A DNA stretch of 64,000 nt from Alphaproteobacteria bacterium AO1-B. GTDB lineage: Bacteria > Pseudomonadota > Alphaproteobacteria > Rhizobiales > Stappiaceae. Below, in pieces: positions 53,788-62,492 of the stretch (positions are counted from its first letter, which is position 1; each line of letters opens with the position of its first letter). A model generated the notes under the pieces. That model made no database searches. It saw only the letters and a list, made by a program, of their open reading frames with translations, and was not told where the DNA came from. Where the stretch lies: assembly GCA_001890945.1 (NCBI GenBank), contig MLAX01000006.1:310001-374000 (forward strand). The letters are read 5' to 3'. A program made the translations under genes and the position numbers.

Positions 53788-54990
53788 TTAGTTTCCAGAT
53801 GCGCGCATCTTCCGGAGTTTTTTGACCATCGCCCACAGACGGTCGGAGTTGCGGATGCGCGATTTCAGGCGTGTTTTTGCAGTTTGGACTGCGGAATAGA
53901 TCTTGCCCCTGGCTGTTCTGGCGTGCCGGCTGTCGCACATCGGTTCTGGACGGGTCCAGCTCGTCTTGTAGTGCTCCTCGCCGATGCCAAGGTCGAGCGT
54001 TTTTGTATCCGGGTCTGCGCAAATCTTCTCTACGATCTCTCGTATCAGAACCAGTCCCGGGCTGTTTTTCAAAAACTCATCATGTGCAACACTGTTCGAA
54101 TAGGCGTGGAGTGTGCCCCCATCTCGCCCGCACAAATATGTTGCCCTGATCTGCCCTGAGACCGACAGGGTCCATATTTTGAGGGGCGCGCTCGTGGTGT
54201 CCGGCGTCACGGGTAGGACCGGGCTTTGAGTTGCCTGACGCAAAAACGCCTTCGCCTCAGGGCCGGAAAAAGCATTCGGGATGCCGGTGATCTGAGCGCG
54301 CGCCTCGCGCTGCTCAAGAAATGCCTCAAGCCCGGCTTCTATTTCCGCCGGTTGCTGGCAGACCCGGATCTCATATTTGCCGGCTTCTTGGAGGTGTCGC
54401 CGTTTCCGGGTGAGGTTCTTGCGCGCAGACTTGCTATGCAGGACTTTGAAAACGTCCTCGAATGTGTCGGTGACAGACCCGCGGTAGAGCGGATTCGGGC
54501 TCAATTGCGCATTGTCGAGGACCAGAGGGTGCGGCCGACCGTTCCAGTGGCAAGGAACGTTTTGCAAGTCGATGCAATCGGCACTGCTCTCCTGGCAAAC
54601 CCGATCAACAACACTGCGGATAGTCTCCGGCCCAACTGCTTCATAGAAAGCCTTGTCCCAAAGCCCCGTGTTCTGATTGCCGAAGCGTGCGCCCAAAAAG
54701 GCGAGAACCTTGATACCGTTGTGTGTGAAAAGAGAAAACGGTAGCAGCAAAACCGGACGTTCCGCCGCTCGCAGCAGTGCAATCAATGGCCGACTGCGTT
54801 CTGCCGTTCCCAATGTGTTTTGGAAAGCCGTGCACCAGAGAAAACCGTGATAGGGATTCCCGATCCCTGCGCTCTCGAGCTGGGTCCACTCCGACGCCAG
54901 TTCTTCAAGGTCTTCTGTCAGTTGCAGATCGTCCTTCCCGGATCCCGATCCGGAGTGGGTGCCAGAGATATCTATTGCGGCGGCTGACAT
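53788..54990 (-). CDS. GNAT-fold acetyltransferase-like protein (CelD/BioF2-like)
   Basis: This 400-residue cytoplasmic protein of the Acetyltransf_6 (CelD-like) group occurs in polysaccharide loci. Visible landmarks are SKSARKNLTRKRRHLQEAGK near 186-205, FLEQREARAQITG near 224, and a C-terminal GNAT region with LSVSGQIRATYLCGRDGGT and LDLGIGEEHYKTSW. It probably acylates or amino-acylates the polymer or a lipid intermediate; no substrate can be named. The tail is strongly basic. It lies between the Wzc-like and deacetylase genes, on the opposite strand. Confidence 0.82.
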   Translation of the reverse strand: MSAAAIDISGTHSGSGSGKDDLQLTEDLEELASEWTQLESAGIGNPYHGFLWCTAFQNTLGTAERSRPLIALLRAAERPVLLLPFSLFTHNGIKVLAFLGARFGNQNTGLWDKAFYEAVGPETIRSVVDRVCQESSADCIDLQNVPCHWNGRPHPLVLDNAQLSPNPLYRGSVTDTFEDVFKVLHSKSARKNLTRKRRHLQEAGKYEIRVCQQPAEIEAGLEAFLEQREARAQITGIPNAFSGPEAKAFLRQATQSPVLPVTPDTTSAPLKIWTLSVSGQIRATYLCGRDGGTLHAYSNSVAHDEFLKNSPGLVLIREIVEKICADPDTKTLDLGIGEEHYKTSWTRPEPMCDSRHARTARGKIYSAVQTAKTRLKSRIRNSDRLWAMVKKLRKMRASGN

Positions 54991-55143
54991 GGGAGATCAC
55001 TCAATGAAACGGGATTGGTTAAACGGTGGTTAGCTATGTTTGGTGGTGCGCTTATTCGACCAAACTCTAGCGAGAAATATCAATAATTCTTAAAGAAAAG
55101 GTGCGCTAATGGACCGGTTCCAAACACACGGGCCGAGCGGCTG

Positions 55144-56217
55144 ATGAGCATTCGCCAAACAGCAATTACCAACGCATTCCGGATTCTGCAGACGACGGGA
55201 CTGAGCCAACTCTTTGCACCTTTTACGCAAGGCTGCGGCGCTGTGTTCATGTTGCATCGTGTTCGGCCTGCGCGCTCTGGCGGTTTTCAGCCCAACCGGC
55301 ACCTTGAGATATCCCCCGAGTTCCTGCGTGCAACGGTGGAGCGGATCAGGGCCAATGGCTACAAGATCATCGCCTTGGATGAAGCGGTTGACCTTTTGAA
55401 ATCCGGATATGGCCGGGAACGGTATGCGGTTCTGACTTTTGATGACGGCTATCGGGACAATCTGGAATATGCGCTTCCGGTCCTGAAAGAACTTGGTGCA
55501 CCGTTCACCGTGTTTGTCGCAAGCGGTCTGGTCGACAGGTCGAGTGAGCTATGGTGGCAGGCGCTGGAGCTGATCATAGCCGCGAATGATCAGATCGTTT
55601 TCTCGTCTGACGCAGACGAGCCGACAGTATGCGAAAGCGTTGACGAAAAGTGTTCTTGTTTCAATCGTCTGGTCGCTCATTTGAAAAACGATGTGAGCGA
55701 AGGGGATCAAAGGGCAATCATTCGGGCCTTGTCGAGCCAGTACGGAATTGACCTCGCTGAGCTCGCGGACCAGGAGATAATGACTTGGGATGAGGTGCGG
55801 GAACTGGCGTCAGATCCACTCGTCACGATTGGCGCTCACACGCACGATCATTTTGCCCTGGCGCGTCTCCCCGAAGACGCTGCACGGCAGGATATAGAAA
55901 AGGGTCTTGAACGGCTCGAAGCGGAACTGGGGCAGCGGCCCAAACATTTCGCGTACCCTTATGGGAAACACAACGCGGTTGACGCGGGCGCTGCCGAGGT
56001 TGTCGGCAAATTCGGCTTTGCCTCGGCTGTCACAACATTTCCAGGTGTTTTACAATCGGCAAGTGCGCGGGATCTGATGCTTTTGCCACGTGTGTCGCTC
56101 AATGGGGTTTATCAGGATCCGGCTTTTGTCGATCAGTATCTAACCGGCGCGCCGTTTGCGCTTTACCGGGCTGCCAAATGGCTGACGTCCGGTTTTGGAC
56201 TGCGTGCTCGAACTTAA
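55144..56217 (+). CDS. Polysaccharide deacetylase (NodB-type)
   Basis: This is a carbohydrate esterase 4 family protein of 357 residues. The metal/catalytic aspartates are in LTFDDGYRDN (Asp100, Asp101). The histidine motif is GAHTHDHFAL, and YPYGKHNAVDAGA forms the substrate-side loop. An insert of about 60 residues separates the first and second motifs. There is no clear signal peptide, so it may act on a cytoplasmic or membrane-bound precursor. Its place at the edge of the exopolysaccharide locus suggests it removes N-acetyl groups from that polymer or its intermediates. Confidence 0.9.
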   Translation: MSIRQTAITNAFRILQTTGLSQLFAPFTQGCGAVFMLHRVRPARSGGFQPNRHLEISPEFLRATVERIRANGYKIIALDEAVDLLKSGYGRERYAVLTFDDGYRDNLEYALPVLKELGAPFTVFVASGLVDRSSELWWQALELIIAANDQIVFSSDADEPTVCESVDEKCSCFNRLVAHLKNDVSEGDQRAIIRALSSQYGIDLAELADQEIMTWDEVRELASDPLVTIGAHTHDHFALARLPEDAARQDIEKGLERLEAELGQRPKHFAYPYGKHNAVDAGAAEVVGKFGFASAVTTFPGVLQSASARDLMLLPRVSLNGVYQDPAFVDQYLTGAPFALYRAAKWLTSGFGLRART

Positions 56218-56249
56218 ACCGCGGGCCCGCACTTAAAACGTAATCGCAG

Positions 56250-56462
56250 TCAGTTCTTTTTGCCGCGTTCCATCCACCAGATGATGGCGCCTGCAGGGAT
56301 AACCCAAGCAAGACCGGCAATGGCAAAGTAAGTAAACTGGATAAGCGTCGACGATTCCTGCAATCGGGGCGAGTCGCCGACCACCATTGCGGTCAGAGCG
56401 TAGACAATCACGAACAAGACGAGCGCGACCATACCGATAAACTTGCGGAGCGAGGGAACCAT
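56250..56462 (-). CDS. DUF2842 small membrane protein
   Basis: A 70-residue protein with two membrane segments (about 7-25 and 40-60), ending in AGLAWVIPAGAIIWWMER, the DUF2842 signature. The family occurs in alphaproteobacteria and has no known function. I start at the ATG at 56462 (MVPSLRKFIGMV); a longer frame from 56540 has no conserved sequence. It is divergent from ctaA, a heme A synthase gene, which is a frequent neighbour. Confidence 0.85.
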   Translation of the reverse strand: MVPSLRKFIGMVALVLFVIVYALTAMVVGDSPRLQESSTLIQFTYFAIAGLAWVIPAGAIIWWMERGKKN

Positions 56463-56598
56463 TCTTGACTCGTTCTGTAACCCAAAGAGCGATGATTTGC
56501 CGCGACCCGGCCACAAAGGCTTGCCGCTTTTCCCCAGCACCTATATCTCCCGATACCAAAGGTCAAACCGGTAGACGAATTTTGGAGACAACAGGGCA

Positions 56599-57726
56599 AT
56601 GACAATGTCCGCGGACAGCCTGGGAACGGCCGGCCAAACACAAGACATCAAAGACCAGGAATTCATTCGCTCTAGCCGGGCGATGATCCGCTGGTGGCTC
56701 TACGGCGTCTGCTTTCTCATCCTGGTGATGGTGGTCGTGGGTGGGGCGACCCGTTTGACCGAGTCCGGGCTTTCGATCACGGAATGGAAACCAATCCACG
56801 GCGTGATCCCTCCACTGACAGAGGCGGAGTGGCAGGAAGAGCTGGAAAAATACCGCCAGATCCCGGAATACCAGCTGATCAACAAGGGCATGAGCCTTGA
56901 TGAGTTCAAGTTCATTTTCTGGTGGGAATGGGGACACCGTCTGCTCGGACGGGTGATTGGCGTTGCCTTTTTTGTCCCCATGGTCGTGTTCTGGGCGTCT
57001 GGGCGGATTGAACCTTGGCTGAAACCACGGTTGGTCGTTGGTCTGGCTCTTGGCGGTCTGCAAGGCTTCGTCGGCTGGTGGATGGTCGCTTCCGGCTTGG
57101 TCGAGCGAACTGACGTCAGCCAGTACCGCTTGGCAACTCACCTGACCCTGGCCTTCGTTATCTTCGCGTATCTCTTCTGGATTGCCCGACGACTGGCGCC
57201 ACATGTTGCGCCGCCCGCAGAGACACGCGTTTCGTTGTTGCCTGTGGGCTGGGTGTTCACGGGCTTGTTGTTCCTGCAGCTGTTCTATGGCGGTCTTGTC
57301 GCGGGTCTGAACGCCGGTTTCACCTACAACACATGGCCACTGATGGACGGTCAGATGATCCCGTCGGGTCTGTTGATGCAGTCACCTCTCTGGCTGAATT
57401 TTTTTGAAAACGTCCTGACGGTTCAGTTTCAACACCGGATGGTTGCCTATCTTCTGGGTGCTGCTGCGATCTTTCTGGTATGGCGGACATGCGTTGTAAC
57501 GGATGCCAAACGGATCCGTTTGCCGGCGTTTCACCTCGCGGCCTTTGTCTTCCTACAGATGGTTTTCGGGATCGTCACGCTACTGGGTTTTGGAAACTAC
57601 ACCGGGGAATTGTCCATGCATCAACTCGGTGTGGCGCTTGTCCACCAAGGCTTTGCTGTCTTCGTGATCGCGGCAACGATTGATTACATGGCAGCTTTGA
57701 AGGGCGAGTACCCGATCCGGAACTGA
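56599..57726 (+). CDS. ctaA: Heme A synthase (COX15/CtaA)
   Basis: CtaA oxidises heme O to heme A for cytochrome c oxidase. The 375-residue protein has eight membrane segments. VVVGGATRLTESGLSITEWK follows the first, and the heme-ligand histidines lie in WWEWGHRLLGRVIG, RLATHLTLAF, VQFQHRMVAY and MHQLGVALVHQGF. This is the Cox15 type (type 2) typical of alphaproteobacteria. AGGGCA precedes the ATG. It ends at a strong terminator shared with metY. Confidence 0.95.
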   Translation: MTMSADSLGTAGQTQDIKDQEFIRSSRAMIRWWLYGVCFLILVMVVVGGATRLTESGLSITEWKPIHGVIPPLTEAEWQEELEKYRQIPEYQLINKGMSLDEFKFIFWWEWGHRLLGRVIGVAFFVPMVVFWASGRIEPWLKPRLVVGLALGGLQGFVGWWMVASGLVERTDVSQYRLATHLTLAFVIFAYLFWIARRLAPHVAPPAETRVSLLPVGWVFTGLLFLQLFYGGLVAGLNAGFTYNTWPLMDGQMIPSGLLMQSPLWLNFFENVLTVQFQHRMVAYLLGAAAIFLVWRTCVVTDAKRIRLPAFHLAAFVFLQMVFGIVTLLGFGNYTGELSMHQLGVALVHQGFAVFVIAATIDYMAALKGEYPIRN

Positions 57727-57748
57727 CGGATGCACAGAGTTCGAAATG

Positions 57749-57783
57749 AAAACAGCCCGCCAAACCGGCGGGCTGTTTTTTGT
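57749..57783. terminator. Bidirectional terminator between ctaA and metY
   Basis: AAAACAGCCCGCC pairs with GGCGGGCTGTTTT around AAACC, with a T run to the right and A residues to the left. It lies between two converging genes. Confidence 0.94.
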
Positions 57784-57797
57784 CCGTTAGCTAGCTG

Positions 57798-59078
57798 TTA
57801 GCCAGCAAGCGCCTGCTCAAGGTCAGCAATGATGTCGTCGACATCTTCGAGACCAACCGAGATCCGGACAACATCCGGACCGGCACCTGCAGATGTCTTT
57901 TGGTCATCTGACAGCTGGCGGTGGGTGGTGGAGGCCGGGTGAATGATGAGGCTCCGCGTATCGCCGATATTGGCAAGGTGTGAGAACAACTCGACCTTGG
58001 ACACGAGGTTCACCCCGGCGTCGTACCCGCCTTCAACACCAAACGTGAAGACAGCTCCTGCACCTTTGGGCATGTACTTTTGCTGAAGCGCATGGTGCGG
58101 ATCTTCCGGAAGGGCCGCATAGGACACCCACTTAACCTTGTCATGACCGGACAAGTGCAGAGCGACTTTCTTGGCGTTGTCCGAGTGGCGCTGCATGCGG
58201 AGCGGCAGGGTTTCGATACCCGTCAGGATCATGAAAGCGTTGAACGGCGAAATCGCCGGGCCCAGATCGCGCAGACCAAGAACACGGCAGGCGATCGCGA
58301 AAGCGAAATTGCCGAAGGTCTCGTGCAGAACCATGTTCTGATATTCCGGACGCGGCGATGACAGAAGCGGATAGTTGCCTGATGCGGACCAATCGAAGGA
58401 TCCACCGTCAACGATAATGCCGCCCATGGAGTTGCCATGGCCGCCCATGAACTTGGTCAAGGAATGCAGGACAATGTCGGCGCCATGTTCGATCGGTCGA
58501 CACAGGTACGGAGACGCCATGGTGTTGTCGACAACCAGCGGAACGCCCTTTGCCTTGGCTATGGCGGCAATAGCTTCAATGTCGACGATGATCCCGCCTG
58601 GATTGGCAAGGCTTTCGATGAAAATTGCACGGGTCTTGTCATCAATCGCCGCTTCGAAGGACGCCATGTCCGATGGATCAACCCATTTCACGCCCCAGCC
58701 GAAGCTTTTGAAAGAGTGGTTCAGCTGATTGATGGAGCCGCCATAAAGCTTGTTGGCCGCCACAATATTGTCGCCCGGCTGCATGAGCGTGTGGAAACAA
58801 AGAAGCTGTGCCGAGTGACCGGAAGCGGTTGCGAGCGCGGCCGTACCGCCTTCAAGTGCTGCAACGCGCTCTTCAAGAACGGCAGTGGTCGGGTTTGTGA
58901 TGCGGGTGTAAATATTTCCAAAGGCCTGAAGGCCGAACAGGGACGCAGCATGGTCGACATCGTCAAAGACAAATGAAGACGTCTGATAGATCGGTGTGAC
59001 CCGAGCGCCTGTTGACGGATCTGGTGTCGCGCCTGCGTGGATGGCCAGCGTGGAAAAGCCTGGAATATTTTCGCTCAT
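57798..59078 (-). CDS. metY: O-acetylhomoserine aminocarboxypropyltransferase (sulfhydrylase)
   Basis: MetY makes homocysteine from O-acetylhomoserine and sulfide with pyridoxal phosphate. The 426-residue protein has the Cys/Met metabolism PLP fold, with SFVFDDVDHAASLFGLQ, YTRITNPTTAVLEERVAALE, and the PLP lysine Lys209 in LHSLTKFMGGHG. The C-terminal ends with VRISVGLEDVDDI. Its size separates it from cystathionine synthases (about 390). The leader upstream was checked for a SAM-II riboswitch and none was found. Confidence 0.94.
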   Translation of the reverse strand: MSENIPGFSTLAIHAGATPDPSTGARVTPIYQTSSFVFDDVDHAASLFGLQAFGNIYTRITNPTTAVLEERVAALEGGTAALATASGHSAQLLCFHTLMQPGDNIVAANKLYGGSINQLNHSFKSFGWGVKWVDPSDMASFEAAIDDKTRAIFIESLANPGGIIVDIEAIAAIAKAKGVPLVVDNTMASPYLCRPIEHGADIVLHSLTKFMGGHGNSMGGIIVDGGSFDWSASGNYPLLSSPRPEYQNMVLHETFGNFAFAIACRVLGLRDLGPAISPFNAFMILTGIETLPLRMQRHSDNAKKVALHLSGHDKVKWVSYAALPEDPHHALQQKYMPKGAGAVFTFGVEGGYDAGVNLVSKVELFSHLANIGDTRSLIIHPASTTHRQLSDDQKTSAGAGPDVVRISVGLEDVDDIIADLEQALAG

Positions 59079-59218
59079 AAAGAACCTCCCTTGGATATGT
59101 GGCGCGCAGTTTGGTCAAAGCCGTGCGGGAGGTCAAAGGATTGATTTCTGAAACCGCAAAAAAACGGAAATAACGTTCTTTTTCTGGAAGATAATTGGGT
59201 CGGATGCTGCTGCAACGC

Positions 59219-59392
59219 CTATGGCGTTTTGACAAAGCGCCGCGGCGAGCGTTCATCGCGCTCCAAATTCATGTCGGTTTTTATGACGAGATAAATGCCA
59301 AACATGAGAACACTGGCCGCAAGAGGCATCACCAAAGCGAGGAGGCCCGTATCTATCACTTCGTAAAGCATGGACTCATCCGATCCCAACAT
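59219..59392 (-). CDS. Possible small single-span membrane protein, 57 residues
   Basis: A 57-codon frame with chromosomal-looking codon use. The product has one membrane segment (about 15-38: LLALVMPLAASVLMFGIY) and a charged cytoplasmic tail (NLERDERSPRRFVKTP). No clear ribosome binding site precedes the ATG at 59392; an ATG at 59371 (MLYEVIDTG) and a TTG at 59410 are alternatives. No family is recognised. It may be real on the strength of its composition. Confidence 0.4.
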   Translation of the reverse strand: MLGSDESMLYEVIDTGLLALVMPLAASVLMFGIYLVIKTDMNLERDERSPRRFVKTP

Positions 59393-59671
59393 GGAATTTC
59401 TGTGATGCAAATAAAGATAGACGCGTCATGTGGATGAATTGGTAAGACCCGTTTCGAAATGAAAAATAAAATTTCAAGAATATTGATGAAAACTGTAAAT
59501 AATTATATGTGCCCGGCATTATAATACATGCAGTGTTTGACGTCGAAGAAGGGCAAGCAAACTGGCCAGCCCAACTCAGCCTATACTCATTACACGACCT
59601 GTCTTGCGACACTTCGTGTTTTGCCCGCTCTGGACAGTGCGTTTAGGGAGCCAGCAGTTTCGTCACCGATA

Positions 59672-59764
59672 TCAATCTGAAATAGCTCTGAAGATGAGCA
59701 CCATGACGATGGCGACAACCACAACCAGGTGATAGATAGTGAACTGCGTGAACGGATCGACCAT
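59672..59764 (-). CDS. Tiny membrane protein, 30 residues
   Basis: A 30-codon gene reads MVDPFTQFTIYHL at its start and ends in FRAISD. It has an exact AGGAGG core (GCAGGAGGCATTC) at ideal distance before the ATG. Residues 12-26 form one hydrophobic helix (LVVVVAIVMVLIF). It resembles in size and shape the small subunits or regulators of membrane complexes such as CydX or KdpF, but it is not near such genes and matches none that I know. Confidence 0.6.
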   Translation of the reverse strand: MVDPFTQFTIYHLVVVVAIVMVLIFRAISD

Positions 59765-60133
59765 GAATGCCTCCTGCGGGAAAAGGTCAACAAGTCGTTA
59801 AAGTGTCTGTTCACGATATAAAGATTGGGCAAAGAATTTTGCTAACAGTTTAGTCAACTGTTAATCATTGCCGATCTCTTAACAGTACCTTTGATTGGAT
59901 CTCGAGTGAAGTGCAATCAGAGGGTGTTTTCTTGGTTACCTTTTTCTATACGGCTTTTCAGAAAATCGTTTTGTTTTTGAAGCAAATAGACATTTGCACC
60001 GTCACTGTTGTTGCAAAAACAAAAGTGGCCAGCGATCTTTTTCAATTGCCGTTCCAGATAGTTGTCTCTGTGTCCAAAAAATCAAATTTGGGTTTTCTTT
60101 GATGATAAATTGTGCCCCATCAGTGCTGAGAGC
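59765..60133. other. A/T-rich intergenic region
   Basis: 369 bases between the tiny membrane protein gene and the CoA-binding protein gene. It probably contains the promoter of the tiny gene on the minus strand. A 63-codon plus-strand frame inside it has no ribosome binding site and no codon bias. Nothing else was recognised. Confidence 0.4.
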
Positions 60134-60664
60134 TTAGGTCTTTTTCGTCGGCGACAAGCCCCGGTGCTGGAAACCGGCTTTCAGGGCGGGGCGCTTTGAG
60201 GAGAGTGTCCGGGAATTGACACCGGCCCAGCCAATCTCTCCAGACAGCCGCCCATATTCGATCTTGGGGCAGCGGTCCATGACCACCTTGATACCCGCAG
60301 CTTCCGCTCGCTGTGCAGCCTCTTCGTGGCGCACGGTCAACTGCATCCAGATAACCTTCGGCAATTTGCCGCTTGCGATCACGTCATCGACGATTTGGCC
60401 CGCCGCCTCGGAATTCCGGAAGATATCGATCATGTCCGGCGTGTCCGGCAGGTCTTCCAAAGACGCGTAGGCCTTCTGTCCAAGTATTTCCTTGCCCGCT
60501 TGTCCAGGATTGATCGGCCAAACATCATAGCCTTTGGAGAGCATGTATTTCAGCACGAAGTAAGACGGGCGCACGGTGTTCGCGCTCGCCCCGATCATCG
60601 CGATGGTTTTCACCTCATCCAGAATGCCCTTGATGTAGGTGTCGGAATAGTTGTCGTGGTCCAT
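60134..60664 (-). CDS. CoA-binding protein (YccU-like)
   Basis: This 176-residue protein has a Rossmann CoA-binding domain. IAMIGASANTVRPSYFVLKY (21-40) is the nucleotide loop, followed by GYDVWPINPGQAGKEILGQ and LPKVIWMQLTVRHEEAA. The ATG at 60664 is 5 bases after the enoyl-CoA hydratase stop, so the two are cotranscribed. The open frame continues upstream in the wrong frame of the hydratase gene and should not be used. Its role is unknown; the family may sense acyl-CoA. Confidence 0.88.
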   Translation of the reverse strand: MDHDNYSDTYIKGILDEVKTIAMIGASANTVRPSYFVLKYMLSKGYDVWPINPGQAGKEILGQKAYASLEDLPDTPDMIDIFRNSEAAGQIVDDVIASGKLPKVIWMQLTVRHEEAAQRAEAAGIKVVMDRCPKIEYGRLSGEIGWAGVNSRTLSSKRPALKAGFQHRGLSPTKKT

Positions 60665-60669
60665 CGGTA

Positions 60670-61491
60670 TCAGCTGTCCGTCCATTCCGGTTTGCGCTTT
60701 TGCAGGAAAGCATTGATGCCTTCTTCGGCATCGCGGGCCATCATGTTTTCTACCATGGTGTTTGCTGCAAAGTCGTAAGCGTCCGACAACGGCATTTCGA
60801 GTTGACGGTAGAAGGCTTCCTTGCCGACCTTCACGGTATGGGCAGACTTGGAGGCAATGCTCTCCGCGTATTTCTGAACGACCTGCTCCAGGTAGTCGCG
60901 CGGCACGATCCGGTTGATCAGGCCGAAGTCCTTGGCGGTCGATGCGTCGATGCTTTCGCCGGTCAAAAGCATTTCCATCGCCTGTTTTGGAGCAACGTTC
61001 CGGCTCAGTGCGACCATCGGCGTTGAACAAAAGAGGCCGATATTGACGCCAGGCGTACAGAACGTGGCGGTATCTGTTGCAATTGCCAGATCGCAGGACG
61101 CGACCAGCTGACACCCGGCAGCGGTTGCAACACCTGTCACGACAGCAATGACCGGCTTTGGCAGCCGTACGATCTGCTGCATGAGGTCTGAACACTGGCG
61201 CATGATCCGCTCGTAGGTCGCCTTGCCGCCGTCAGCTTCGGCTCGCGCACTCGTCAGTTCCTTCAGATCATGACCTGCGCAAAAGACCTTGCCCTCTGCG
61301 CCGAGGAGAACCACCCGTACATCCGGGTTCGCCGCTGCTCTCGTCAGTTCGGCGGACAAAGCGCTCATCATTTCGCTCGAGAGCGCGTTCATCCGTTCCG
61401 GGCGCTGCATGACGATCCGATACACACCTTCATGCAGAAGCGTTGCCAGCATTGGTTTTTCGGCCATGTCGTTTGCAACAGCGTCGGTCAT
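60670..61491 (-). CDS. Enoyl-CoA hydratase/isomerase family protein
   Basis: This 273-residue crotonase-fold protein is of the ECHDC3 kind. The oxyanion-hole regions are GKVFCAGHDLKEL (about 67-79) and TGVATAAGCQLVASCDLA (about 118-135). At the second catalytic position the sequence is FCTPGVNIGLFCSTPMVALS, without the usual pair of catalytic glutamates, so hydratase activity is uncertain. It heads a two-gene operon with the CoA-binding protein. Confidence 0.88.
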   Translation of the reverse strand: MTDAVANDMAEKPMLATLLHEGVYRIVMQRPERMNALSSEMMSALSAELTRAAANPDVRVVLLGAEGKVFCAGHDLKELTSARAEADGGKATYERIMRQCSDLMQQIVRLPKPVIAVVTGVATAAGCQLVASCDLAIATDTATFCTPGVNIGLFCSTPMVALSRNVAPKQAMEMLLTGESIDASTAKDFGLINRIVPRDYLEQVVQKYAESIASKSAHTVKVGKEAFYRQLEMPLSDAYDFAANTMVENMMARDAEEGINAFLQKRKPEWTDS

Positions 61492-61653
61492 GGAAAACTC
61501 CCTGAGGTCTCTATTTCAAAGCCTTATAGCTGAACTCCTGTTCGTCGGCGAGTACCCGAAAGGTTGCAGTCAATATTCGTTCCTGACGATCATTTGACAC
61601 AAAGCGGAGGATTTCCTCTGGTCGGCGGGCTGGACTGCATTATTCTCAGTTCT

Positions 61654-62481
61654 ATGAAGAGCCTCGTCTCAACCCTGATCACCGCGATCGCCTTGTTAAT
61701 GGGGCAATTTGGTTCAGCTTCCGTCAAAGCGGCTCAACCCGTCGACGTCGCTCTCGTTCTGGCCGTCGATGTCTCACGGTCCATGTCGGCGGAAGAATTG
61801 GCCATACAGCGGGACGGATATGCCGCTGCAATTGCGCATCCATCAGTCATTCGAGCTGTCGAGCAGGGGCTACATGGCCGGATTGCACTGACCATGTTTG
61901 AATGGGCCAACGACGCACATATTCGCGAGATCGTGCCCTGGACCCTCATTGAAACGCCGCAAGACGCAGAGGGTGTATCAACCATCATCAGCGAAGATCA
62001 GACCATTGGTCAGCGCAGAACCTCGATATCCGGTGCAATCCGGTATGCGTCGAAGTTGCTGCTGGATGTCCCTTTTCAGGCGGATCGACTGGTTATCGAC
62101 ATATCCGGCGATGGGCCCAACAATCAGGGCATCGCTGTGACCCGTGCCCGGGATCTGGCAGTAGAGGCCGGTTTTGTGATCAACGGGTTGCCATTGATGA
62201 CGACCGGCGGATTTGGTGGCCAGTTCAACATTCCGGATCTCGATGAATACTACCGCCGCTGCGTGATTGGCGGGCCGGGCAGTTTTGTAATTCCGGTAAA
62301 CGATTGGGCCCAGTTTCCAGAAGCGGTTCGCCGGAAACTGGTCCTTGAAATCGGTGGGCGGGTTCCAGAAGAACCAGCACGCGTCTACCGGGCGCAGATC
62401 ACGTTCGGCCAGCCTTATGATTGTATGGTCGGCGAGAAGATGTGGCGCAACTTGCGCGAAAGATTTTTTCTCGACCCCTGA
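61654..62481 (+). CDS. DUF1194 protein with von Willebrand A fold, exported
   Basis: This 275-residue protein has a signal peptide (about 1-25, ending SVKAA). DUF1194 is a von Willebrand A-like domain. The metal-adhesion motif DVSRSMS (DxSxS) is near 36-42, and the later VIDISGDGPNNQG supplies further ligands. It is probably periplasmic and binds a partner protein via a divalent metal. The ATG at 61654 opens the signal peptide; an in-frame start at 61564 lacks one. Function is unknown. Confidence 0.88.
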   Translation: MKSLVSTLITAIALLMGQFGSASVKAAQPVDVALVLAVDVSRSMSAEELAIQRDGYAAAIAHPSVIRAVEQGLHGRIALTMFEWANDAHIREIVPWTLIETPQDAEGVSTIISEDQTIGQRRTSISGAIRYASKLLLDVPFQADRLVIDISGDGPNNQGIAVTRARDLAVEAGFVINGLPLMTTGGFGGQFNIPDLDEYYRRCVIGGPGSFVIPVNDWAQFPEAVRRKLVLEIGGRVPEEPARVYRAQITFGQPYDCMVGEKMWRNLRERFFLDP

Positions 62482-62492
62482 GTGTGTGACCT

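Noticed and set aside
59079..59218. SAM-II riboswitch upstream of metY
   Set aside because: The region lacks the GCTAAA pseudoknot segment and the conserved hairpin; only a normal ribosome binding site (GGGAGG) was seen.
59590..59832. An 80-codon minus-strand frame overlapping the tiny membrane gene
   Set aside because: Serine/arginine-rich out-of-frame translation with no start signal; the 30-codon frame has the good ribosome binding site.
59911..60102. A 63-codon plus-strand gene
   Set aside because: A/T-rich, without ribosome binding site or codon bias.
60134..61195. A 353-codon frame covering the CoA-binding gene and much of the hydratase gene
   Set aside because: Its upstream half is an out-of-frame reading of the enoyl-CoA hydratase gene; the conserved protein begins at 60664.
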